From JACQAP01 sp035548375 (GTDB lineage: Bacteria; Pseudomonadota; Gammaproteobacteria; Burkholderiales; JACQAP01): a stretch of 64,000 nt of DNA. The first letter of the stretch is position 1; each line of letters begins with the position of its first letter. Both the position numbers and the translations under genes were made by a program. The notes below the pieces were generated by a model. It saw nothing but the letters and a program-made list of their open reading frames with translations. It was not told the DNA's origin and ran no database searches. The stretch covers positions 1 through 64,000 of the forward strand of contig DASZTG010000074.1 in the NCBI GenBank assembly GCA_035548375.1, in the 5' to 3' direction. Below are positions 31,306 through 41,100 of this stretch, one piece after another.

Positions 31306-34300
31306 TCAGGTCTGCGCCTTCATGCGCGCCGCCGCCCGGTCGAGCGCTCCGACCGATACGATGGCGTGCGCATCCCGCGCATCCCGGGCGAGTTTTTCGA
31401 GCGTTGCCAGCAATGCGGGATCGCGACCGCCGCGACCCGCGGCGACCAGCGCACGTGCCCGCTCCACGCTGAAGGTGACGCCGGGCACGGGCTCTTCGCT
31501 GAACGAGGCCTCCAGTGCATCTGCGAACCGCGCCGCGGCGTCCCAATCGCCGGTCCCCAGCGAGAGCTCGATCGCGGAGCGGTAAAAGAAAAGATGGTTG
31601 TGCACCGGGCAGCCCAAGGCGAGGATGCGCTGTCCTTCGTCGAGGCAGCGTTCTCGCTCTCCGGCGTCGCGGGTCCATTCGGCCAGGCTGCCCAGGACGG
31701 GCGGCCCGAAATACGTGATCATCTCGCGGCTCAGGACGTGCGCTTCCCTGAGCATCGCGGCCGCCTCTTCCGTCCGGCCTTCGTGCGCCAGGCAGGTTGC
31801 CACGAACATCATGCCCTCCGGCACGAAGCGCGAGGCGCCGATGCTGCGCGCGAGCTCGACCGATTCTTCCGCGTACGGCCGGCCTTGCGAGGGCTCGCCC
31901 ATTTCGGTCAACGCGTTCGCGCAGCCCTGCAGCGCAATGACCTGGGCGCGGCGATGGCCGACCTTGATCGCCAGGTCGAGGGTCGACCGCGAAAGCTCCA
32001 GGGCTTCCTGCACGCGCGTGAGGAAAAATACATTGAACACGCTGAGCATCGCCAGATTGGCGACTTCCACCTTGCCCAGCGCATGCGCGCGGCTCAATGA
32101 AATGCATTGCTCGAAATACCGGTACGAGGTCATCGGGCGGCAGGCAGCGTAGTGCGCATCCCCCAGTCCGCTCAAGGCGCGGGCCTCCCATTCCACGGAG
32201 CCGGCACGGCGCGCCAGCGCGAGCGCCTGCTCGTGTTCCCGCAGGCAACCCGCGGTATTGCCGATCGGGAAGTACAGGCTGCCCCGCAGGTAGTGAATCT
32301 GGGCGGCCTCGACCTCTGCGCCGGGACCGGAGGCCAGCGGCTCGGCTTTCGCGAGCGTGGCCAGCGCCGCTTCCGATTTGTCCGCCATGCGCATGCCCGA
32401 TGCGATGCCGATCAGCGCCCGGCAACGCTCGCGATCGCTCGTGGCGAGCTCGAGGGCCTGCTCGAAGATGCCGATGGCCTCGGCGGTGCGACCCAGGTCG
32501 GGAAGCAATTCGCCGCGCTCGGCGAGCAGGTCGAATTTCGTCTTCTGCTCGACCGCAAGCTCGATGCCCCGATCCAGCAGCTTCAGCGCGCGATCGGAGC
32601 GATACTGCCGCTTCTCCAGTTGTGCCGCGGTGAGATAGGCCCGTGCCGCCTGCGCGTCGCCCGCGCGGTCGAGGTGCTCCGCCGCCAGCGCAGGATCGTT
32701 GTTCGCGTGCCATCGGGCCGCCAGCGCATGCCAGCGGCGCTTGTCGTCGCTGACCAGCGATAGATAAGTGCTTTCCCAGATCAGCGCGTGCGCAAACAGG
32801 AACTCCTCGCCCATCGGGCGAACCAGGTTCTCTTCGAGCAGCGCGCGGCAGTCGTAGTCGACCTCGTCGAGCAACTGGCGCAGCACTGGCAGCGAAAAGC
32901 GCTGGCCGAGCACGCTCGCCGCCCGGATCGCCCGCTGATCGTGGGCAGGAAGGCGGTCGAGCCGCGAGAGCACGAGGCTCTGGATCGAACCGGGTACGGA
33001 CTCGCGCTCGGTCATCTGCGCCGCGCGCAGGAGTTGCTCGAGGAAAAGCGGGTTGCCCTCCGCGCGCGCGGCGCATTGCGCTATCAGCTCGCCGGAACTG
33101 GCGCCCAGCGAACGCGCGAAATCGACGACCTCGGAATCTCGCAGCGGCCGCAGGTCCATCATCAGCAAGCCGAATGCCGCGCCGGCGCGCGCGCGCCAGC
33201 CGCGATCGAGCGGGTCGCCCTCCAGCCGCGAGGTCAGCAGCAGAAGAACCGGATGGGTGGCGGTCAGCGCGGCCAGGCCCGCGATGATGTCGAGCAGCAC
33301 CGGATCGGCCCAATGGATGTCCTCTACGACCAGGCTGAGCGGGCTTTTTTCGCTGCATCGTTGCACGAGCGCACGCACGAATTCGACCCGGCCGCGCGCG
33401 CGGGTGGCGTTGTCCATCGCGTCGTACATGGCGAGCAGGCGCGGCGGCTGTGCGATGCCGAGGACGTCGTTGGCGAAGACCAGATGGTCGTCGAGTACGA
33501 GTCCATCCTGCACCGCTTTGCCAAGGGCATACGCTCGATGGTCCGCGGGGCCGGCGGGTTCGCAGCCGATGAGGCTGGCCGCGAGCTGGGCAATGACGTC
33601 TTCCGCGCGCGCGACGCCGAAATTCAGGACCAGCCCCTTGTGCACGGCGAATCCCATGCGCAAAGAGGCGGCCTCCATTTCCTCGACGAGCCGGGACTTG
33701 CCGATTCCGGCATCGCCGCGCAAATACACGACCTGTCCGGCTCCGGAATCGACGCAGGCGCCGCATGCCGCCTCGAATTGCCTGAGCTCGGCGCGCCGCC
33801 CGACCATCGGCAGTTGCCGGCGCGAAGCCACCCGGTCGCGCAGGCCAGCCAAACGCCACGCGCGCACCGGCTCGTCGAAGCCTTTTACGCTGACTTCCCC
33901 GACGGGATCCGCGTCGATGAGTTCCGAGGTCGCCGCGTGCAGCGATTCGGAGACGACGGTTTCGCCGGCCGCGGCGAGCGCGACCAGGCGCGCAGCGAGA
34001 TTCACGGTTTCGCCGACAGTGGAAAAATCGCCGCTGCTCGCGCTGCGCCGGCTCGCGACCACTTGCCCGGATGCCGCGCCGATGTGCACGCTCAGTTCGC
34101 GTCCGAACTGCGCGCTCATCACGGGCATGAGGCCGTGGATGGCCATCGCGGCGCGCAGCGCGCGCTCCGGATCGTTGCCGTGCGCCGTCGGAATGCCGAA
34201 CACGCCCATGACGGCGTCGCCGATGTAGCGCTCCACGCTGCCGCCGAAATCGGCGATCGCCCTGGCGGCCAACTCATGGAAACGCCGGGCGAGCTTGAGG

Positions 34301-34605
34301 GTGAATTCCGCTCCCAGCTCGCTGGTCAGGTGCGTATAGTCGGTCAGGTCGATGAAGAGCACGGTCGCGGGCCGCCGCTCGAGGCCGGCAGGAATGTCCG
34401 CCTTGTCGCCCGCCGCCTGCGCACCCGCTTCGATTCCGGCGGCCGCGCGCAGCAGGCGCTTGCGGTCGCCGAGCGGAATGCCGAGCTTTTCCAGGTCCGC
34501 GTCGGCGAGCTCGGGCAGGACATCGAACCCGATGCGGTGATGGGCAAACAACTCGCCGTATTGCTCAAGACCCAACGCCTGGAGCCAGTCCTGGACGCGC
34601 GACAT
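31306..34605 (-). CDS. SAM-nucleotidyl cyclase-AAA ATPase-TPR signalling protein
   Basis: A 1099-residue soluble protein. A SAM domain (residues 1-62, VQDWLQALGLEQYGELFAHH) is followed by a class III cyclase domain (about 75-255; metal motifs FIDLTDYT and YIGDAVMGVFG, and TVNLAARLVAL). An AAA/STAND ATPase follows with a Walker A motif (GDAGIGKS, Lys303) and Walker B (LVVEDIHWAD). The C-terminal half (about 600-1090) is TPR-like helices. The Lys before the GD motif is Arg (ERYIGD). No DNA-binding domain is visible. It is divergent from the poly-HAMP kinase operon, with 560 bases between. Confidence 0.93.
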   Translation of the reverse strand: MSRVQDWLQALGLEQYGELFAHHRIGFDVLPELADADLEKLGIPLGDRKRLLRAAAGIEAGAQAAGDKADIPAGLERRPATVLFIDLTDYTHLTSELGAEFTLKLARRFHELAARAIADFGGSVERYIGDAVMGVFGIPTAHGNDPERALRAAMAIHGLMPVMSAQFGRELSVHIGAASGQVVASRRSASSGDFSTVGETVNLAARLVALAAAGETVVSESLHAATSELIDADPVGEVSVKGFDEPVRAWRLAGLRDRVASRRQLPMVGRRAELRQFEAACGACVDSGAGQVVYLRGDAGIGKSRLVEEMEAASLRMGFAVHKGLVLNFGVARAEDVIAQLAASLIGCEPAGPADHRAYALGKAVQDGLVLDDHLVFANDVLGIAQPPRLLAMYDAMDNATRARGRVEFVRALVQRCSEKSPLSLVVEDIHWADPVLLDIIAGLAALTATHPVLLLLTSRLEGDPLDRGWRARAGAAFGLLMMDLRPLRDSEVVDFARSLGASSGELIAQCAARAEGNPLFLEQLLRAAQMTERESVPGSIQSLVLSRLDRLPAHDQRAIRAASVLGQRFSLPVLRQLLDEVDYDCRALLEENLVRPMGEEFLFAHALIWESTYLSLVSDDKRRWHALAARWHANNDPALAAEHLDRAGDAQAARAYLTAAQLEKRQYRSDRALKLLDRGIELAVEQKTKFDLLAERGELLPDLGRTAEAIGIFEQALELATSDRERCRALIGIASGMRMADKSEAALATLAKAEPLASGPGAEVEAAQIHYLRGSLYFPIGNTAGCLREHEQALALARRAGSVEWEARALSGLGDAHYAACRPMTSYRYFEQCISLSRAHALGKVEVANLAMLSVFNVFFLTRVQEALELSRSTLDLAIKVGHRRAQVIALQGCANALTEMGEPSQGRPYAEESVELARSIGASRFVPEGMMFVATCLAHEGRTEEAAAMLREAHVLSREMITYFGPPVLGSLAEWTRDAGERERCLDEGQRILALGCPVHNHLFFYRSAIELSLGTGDWDAAARFADALEASFSEEPVPGVTFSVERARALVAAGRGGRDPALLATLEKLARDARDAHAIVSVGALDRAAARMKAQT

Positions 34606-35165
34606 CGATGTGGTTCTCCTTCGGGCAGGAGCGCGAGGGCGCGAATCCCGCGCGATCGGTCTTTCAGTATACGGTTGCCGGTCGATCCGGATTCAAATCC
34701 GGACATGCGCGGGTGGAATGCCGCGGCGGGAAGGGTCCCGAAGATCGCCGGCACAAATAGCATGACGTCATGGAACTCCGGGGGGCGGGGGCTACTCAGA
34801 GCATTCTGAGCTTGCGGCCACGTGCTCGGGGCGTGGCGAGGGAGACGCCGGCAGTCCCAAATCGAACAGGGGCTCCCGCGCATCAGGCTGCTGGCGACGA
34901 ACAATATAAACGGGGATTGGGGATCGGGGATCTTTCCCCTTCGTTACTGCCTTTAATTAAACAACGGCTTAAGCTTATAGTGTCGCCCAAGGGGCCTGCA
35001 CGTGAGCAGGGTCGCATCCGGACGATGGCGACGCTGGCATCTTCGGCCCGAAGCGACAAGTGAAGGGCATTTCGGAAGGCATCGAGGTCCTGCCGATGCC
35101 GGGAAGCAGCGCATTTCATCCGCCGGTCGTGCGGATGGCTCTTTTGGTCGAATCCGCACGGAGGC
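34606..35165. other. Long intergenic region before the phosphorelay operon
   Basis: About 560 bases between two divergent large genes. It holds an inverted repeat CTCAGA-GCAT-TCTGAG at 34795-34810, a tandem GGGGATTGGGGATCGGGGATC motif at 34913-34932 and an AT-rich patch near 34960-34985 (TTTAATTAAAC). Short plus-strand frames here have no ribosome site or recognisable product. It probably carries both divergent promoters and any regulatory sites for the operon. Confidence 0.5.
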
Positions 35166-38100
35166 ATGAACAAGATGGGAACTGTCGCCCACGCGAAATC
35201 CGCAACCCGCACCTCGCCGCGCAGGCGGGTGCAGCCCCGCGGCAACGGATCGGCGCATCCGGAAACCCTCGAGCAGCAGATCCTGCAGGCGATGCTGGCC
35301 TTCCGGGACGGCGACCTGACGCAACGCCTGCCGTCGGGCTGGACCGGCGTATTCGGAAAAATTGCCGATGCCTTCAACGAAGTCGCCGCGCTCAACGACC
35401 GCCGGGTGCGTGAAAACCGCCGGGTCTGCCAGGCGGTCGGCAAGGAAGGCAAGCTCAAGCAGCGGGTGAGCGTTCCCGGCGCGTCCGGCGCCTGGGCCGA
35501 CGAAGTCTCGCAACTCAATACGCTGGTGGACGACCTGGTGTGGCCCACGACCGAAGTCGCGCGCACCATCGGCGCGGTGGCCAAGGGCGACCTGAGCCAA
35601 TCCATGGCGCTCGAAACCGACGGTCGCGCGCTGGAAGGCGAGTTTCTGCGTTCCGCAAAGCTGGTCAACAAGATGATCGACCAGCTCTCGGTGTTTACCT
35701 CCGAAGTGACGCGTGTCGCCCGCGAAGTCGGCACGGAAGGCAAGCTCGGCGGCCAGGCGCAGGTCAGGGGCGTGTCCGGCGTCTGGAAGGAACTGACCGA
35801 ATCCGTGAACCAGATGGCCGGCAACCTGACGGCGCAGGTTCGCAACATCACCGACGTCACCATCGCGGTGGCCAGCGGCGACCTGTCCAAGAAAATCACC
35901 GTCGACGTGCGCGGCGAAATCCTGCAGTTGAAGGAAGGCATCAACACGATGGTCGACCAGTTGCGGTCATTCGCGTCCGAAGTGACGCGGGTCGCGCGCG
36001 AGGTCGGAACGGACGGCCGTCTCGGCGGACAGGCCGTGGTCCCGGGTGCCGCCGGTACCTGGAAGGACTTGACCGACTCGGTCAACGCAATGGCCTCCAA
36101 CCTGACCGCGCAGGTGCGCAACATCGCGGACGTGACGACGGCGGTGGCGCGCGGCGACTTGTCGCGCAAGATCACGGTGGACGTGAAGGGCGAGATCCTG
36201 GAGCTGAAGGAAACCATCAACACGATGGTGGACCAGCTGAACGGATTCGCGGCCGAAGTCACGCGCGTGGCGCGCGAGGTAGGTACCGAGGGCGCACTCG
36301 GCGGACAGGCCCAGGTGCCCGGTGTCGCCGGGACGTGGAAGGACCTGACCGACTCGGTCAATTCCATGGCGTCGAACCTCACGTCCCAGGTGCGCAACAT
36401 CGCGCAGGTCACGACGGCCGTGGCCAAGGGTGACCTGTCGCGCAAGATCACGGTGGACGTGAAGGGCGAAATCCTCGAGCTCAAGAACACCATCAACACC
36501 ATGGTGGACCAGCTCAACGCGTTTGCAGGCGAAGTGACCCGCGTCGCCCGCGAAGTGGGCACCGAAGGCAAGCTCGGCGGGCAGGCGCAGGTGCGCGGCG
36601 TTGGCGGCACCTGGAAGGACCTCACGGAAAACGTGAACTTCATGGCATCGAACCTGACCGACCAGGTTCGGAACATCGCGGAAGTCACGACCGCGGTCGC
36701 CAACGGCGACTTGTCGAAGAAAATCACGGTGGACGTGAAGGGCGAAATCCTGGAGCTGAAGAACACCGTGAACACCATGGTCGACCAGTTGAACGCATTC
36801 GCGGGCGAAGTCACGCGCGTGGCGCGCGAAGTCGGCAATGACGGCAAGCTCGGTGGCCAGGCCGAGGTGCGCGGCGTAGCGGGAACGTGGAAGGACCTGA
36901 CCGATTCGGTCAACTCCATGGCGTCGAACCTGACGGCGCAGGTTCGCAACATCGCCGAGGTCACGACCGCGGTCGCGCGTGGCGACCTGTCGCGCAAGAT
37001 CACGGTGGACGTGAAGGGCGAAATCCTGGAATTGAAGGACACCATCAACACGATGGTGGACCAGCTGAACGCGTTCGCCGGTGAAGTGACGCGCGTCGGC
37101 CGCGAAGTGGGCACGGAAGGCAAGCTCGGCGGCCAGGCGCGCGTCGAAGGCGTGGCTGGCACCTGGAAGGATTTGACCGACAACGTCAACTTCATGGCGT
37201 CCAACCTGACCGACCAGGTGCGCAACATCGCTGAAGTCGCGACGGCGGTGGCGAACGGCGACCTGTCGAAGAAAATCACCGTCGACGTCAAGGGCGAAAT
37301 CCTCGAGCTGAAGAACACTGTCAACACGATGGTGGACCAGCTCAACGCGTTCGCGGGGGAAGTGACGCGCGTGGCTCGCGAAGTGGGAACGGAAGGCAAG
37401 CTCGGCGGCCAGGCGCAGGTGCGTGGTGTCGCCGGCACCTGGAAGGACCTGACCGACAACGTCAACTCGATGGCGTCGAACCTCACCGGCCAGGTGAGAA
37501 ACATCGCGGACGTGACCACTGCCGTGGCGCGCGGCGACTTGTCGCGCAAGATCACGGTGGACGTCAAGGGCGAGATCCTGGAGCTGAAGGAAACCATCAA
37601 CACGATGGTCGACCAGTTGAACGGCTTCGCGGCGGAAGTCACGCGCGTGGCGCGCGAAGTGGGAACGGAAGGCAAGCTCGGCGGCCAGGCCGAAGTGCCG
37701 GGTGTGGGCGGCACGTGGAAGGATTTGACCGACAACGTCAACTCGATGGCTTCGAACCTGACCGCCCAGGTGCGCAACATCGCGGACGTGACGACGGCGG
37801 TGGCGCGCGGCGACCTGTCGCGCAAGATTACGGTGGACGTGAAAGGCGAGATCCTCCAGCTCAAGAACACGATCAACACGATGGTCGACCAGTTGAACGC
37901 GTTTGCCGGCGAAGTCAGCCGCGTGGCGCGCGAGGTCGGCACCGAAGGCAAGCTCGGCGGCCAGGCAACCGTCGAAGGCGTGGGCGGCACGTGGAAGGAC
38001 CTGACCGACAACGTCAACTCGATGGCTTCGAACCTGACCGCGCAGGTGCGCAACATCGCGGAAGTCACGATCGCCGTCGCCAACGGCGACCTGTCCAAGA

Positions 38101-41100
38101 AAATCACCGTGGACGTGCGCGGCGAAATCCTGGCGCTCAAGGAGACCATCAATACGATGGTGGACCAGTTGCGCTCTTTCGCGGCGGAAGTTACGCGCGT
38201 CGCGCGCGAAGTCGGCACCGACGGCAAGCTCGGCGGGCAGGCGCTGGTGCCGGGAGTGGGCGGCACTTGGAAGGACCTGACCGACAACGTCAACTCCATG
38301 GCGTCGAACCTCACGGGCCAGGTGCGCAACATTGCCGACGTGGCGACCGCCATCGCGCAGGGCGACTTGAGCCGCAAGATCACGGTGGACGTGAAGGGCG
38401 AAATTCTGGAGCTCAAGAACACGCTCAATACGATGGTCGACCGCCTCAACGCCTTTGCATCGGAAGTCAGCCGCGTGGCGCGCGAAGTGGGCACGGAAGG
38501 CAAGCTCGGCGGGCAGGCCCAGGTGTCGGGCGTGGCAGGAACGTGGAAGGACCTGACCGACAATGTGAACTTCATGGCGTCCAACCTGACCGGCCAGGTG
38601 CGCAACATCGCCGAGGTGACGATCGCGGTGGCCAACGGCGACCTGTCCAAGAAGATCACCGTGGACGTGCGCGGCGAAATCCTGCAGCTCAAGGAAACCA
38701 TCAACACGATGGTGGAGCAGTTGCGCTCGTTCGCGTCCGAAGTGACGCGGGTGGCGCGCGAAGTCGGAACCGAAGGGCGCCTGGGCGTGCAGGCCGTGGT
38801 GCCGGGCGTGGCCGGAACGTGGAAGGATTTGACCGACTCCGTGAACGCGATGGGCGGCAACCTGACGGCGCAGGTGCGCAACATCGCCGAAGTGACGACG
38901 GCCGTGGCGCGCGGTGACCTGTCGCGCAAGATCACGGTGGACGTGAAAGGCGAAATCCTCGAGCTCAAGAACACCATCAACACGATGGTCGACCAGTTGA
39001 ATGCATTCGCCGCGGAAGTCACGCGCGTGGCGCGCGAGGTCGGTACCGACGGCAAGCTCGGCGGCCAGGCGCAGGTGTCCGGTGTCGCGGGAACGTGGAA
39101 GGATTTGACCGACTCGGTCAATTTCATGGCGTCGAACCTGACCGACCAGGTGCGCGGCATCGTGAAGGTCGTCACCGCCGTGGCGGACGGAAACCTGCGG
39201 CAGCGACTGGCGGTGCAGGCGAAAGGCGAGGTGGCCGCGCTGGCAGAGACCATCAACAACATGACGGACACTCTGGCGACGTTTGCCGAGCAGGTAACCA
39301 ACGTCGCGCGCGAGGTCGGGGTCGAAGGCCGGCTCGGCGGCCAGGCGAACGTTCCGGGCGCGGCGGGCACGTGGCGCGACTTGACTGCGAACGTGAACCT
39401 GCTCGCTGCGAACCTGACGACGCAGGTGCGAGCGATCGCGGACGTGGCAACGTCGGTGACGAAGGGCGACCTGACACGTTCCATCCAGGTTGCCGCCAGC
39501 GGCGAAGTGGCCGACCTCAAGGACAACATCAACACGATGATCTACAACCTGCGCGCCACCACGGAGCGCAACAAGGAGCAGGACTGGCTGAAGTCGAACC
39601 TCGCCAAGTTCACCGGCATGCTGCAGGGCCAGCGCGACCTGTTCGTCGTCGGGCGCGAGCTGCTCTCCGACCTCGTTCCTCTGGTGCAGGCGCAGCAGGG
39701 CGCCATCTACCAGATGGACAGCACCACGGATTCACCCGGCCTGATGCTGCTTGCCGGCTATGCGCAGCAGCCCGACCAGCCCGACCGCATTCCGGTGGGC
39801 ACCGGGCTGGTCGGCCAGTGCGCCATCGAGAAAAAGCAGATCCTGCTGCACAACGTCCCCGCGCAGTACACGCGCATTGAATCCAGCCTGGGCGAGGCAC
39901 TGCCCGCGAACATCCTGGTGCTGCCGGTGCTGTTCGAAGGCGAAACCAAGGCGGTGATCGAGCTTGCCGCGCTGCATCCCTTCACGGAAATCAACCTGAC
40001 CTTCCTCGAGCAACTGACGCAGTCGATCGGCGTGGTGCTGAACACGATCGAGGCGACGATGCGCACCGAAGGCTTGCTGGTGCAATCGCAAAGCCTCACG
40101 ACGGAGCTGCAGGCGCGCCAGAGCGAGCTGCAGCAGACCAACGAGGCGCTGGAGCAGAAGGCGCACCAGCTCGCGGAACAGAACATCGAAGTGGAGCGCA
40201 AGAACACCGAGGTCGAGCAGGCCCGCCGCGCGCTGGAGGAAAAAGCCGCGGAACTGGCGCTCACTTCGAAATACAAGTCGGAATTCCTGGCGAACATGAG
40301 CCACGAGCTGCGCACGCCGCTGAATTCCATCCTGATCCTGGGACAGCAACTCGCGCAGAATTCCAGCGGCAACCTGAGCACCAAGCAGATCGATTTCGCG
40401 AAGAACATCCACTCGGCCGGCTCCGACCTGCTGACCTTGATCAACGACATTCTCGACCTGTCGAAGATCGAATCGGGCACGGTCACCGTGGAGGCGGAGG
40501 AAATCACCTTCGCATCGCTGAAGGAAACGGTCGATCGCAGCTTCCGCCACATCGCCGAGTCGAAGAACCTGCCGTTCCACGTGAACTTCGACCCGGCCCT
40601 GCCGCGCTCGATCACGACCGACCCGAAGCGCCTGCAGCAGATCCTGAAGAACCTGCTGTCCAACGCGTTCAAGTTCACGGCGCAAGGCCAGGTCGCCGTG
40701 CAGGTCCAGGCCGCCTTCACCGGATGGAGTCCCGACCATCCTGTGCTGAGCCGGGCCGCGAGCGTGATATCGCTCTCGGTGAACGACTCTGGCATCGGCA
40801 TCGCGCCGGAGAAGCAGCGCCTGATCTTCGAAGCCTTCCAGCAGGCCGACGCGGGAACGGCGCGCAAATACGGCGGCACCGGCCTGGGCCTCGCAATTTC
40901 GCGCGAACTCGCAACCCTGCTCGGCGGCGAAATTCGCCTCGCCAGCAGGCCGGGAGAGGGGAGCTCATTCACCCTATTCCTGCCGCTTGTCTATACCGGG
41001 CCTTCCACGGCTGCGATCGGTGTATCTCCCAACGATACCGCGCAGGGTCGTTCGACCTCGATGGCGCTTCCAGTCGTGCCGTTGTCGCGCGAGGAAAACA

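Noticed and set aside
31214..33859. An 881-codon minus-strand frame inside the SAM-cyclase-AAA gene.
   Set aside because: It is an out-of-frame shadow rich in Arg, Ala and Gly with no domain, while the other frame gives a full domain series.
34770..35063. A 97-codon plus-strand frame in the long intergenic region before the phosphorelay operon.
   Set aside because: It has no ribosome site and its protein is unlike any family.
34883..39535. A 1550-codon open frame on the minus strand opposite the poly-HAMP kinase.
   Set aside because: It follows from the repeat and codon bias of the plus-strand gene; its protein is low-complexity, repeats with the same 92-residue period and shows no domain. 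It lacks a ribosome site.
35694..39557. The periodic 276-bp repeats considered as a CRISPR-like or satellite array.
   Set aside because: They keep one reading frame, encode a known domain and have no spacers.
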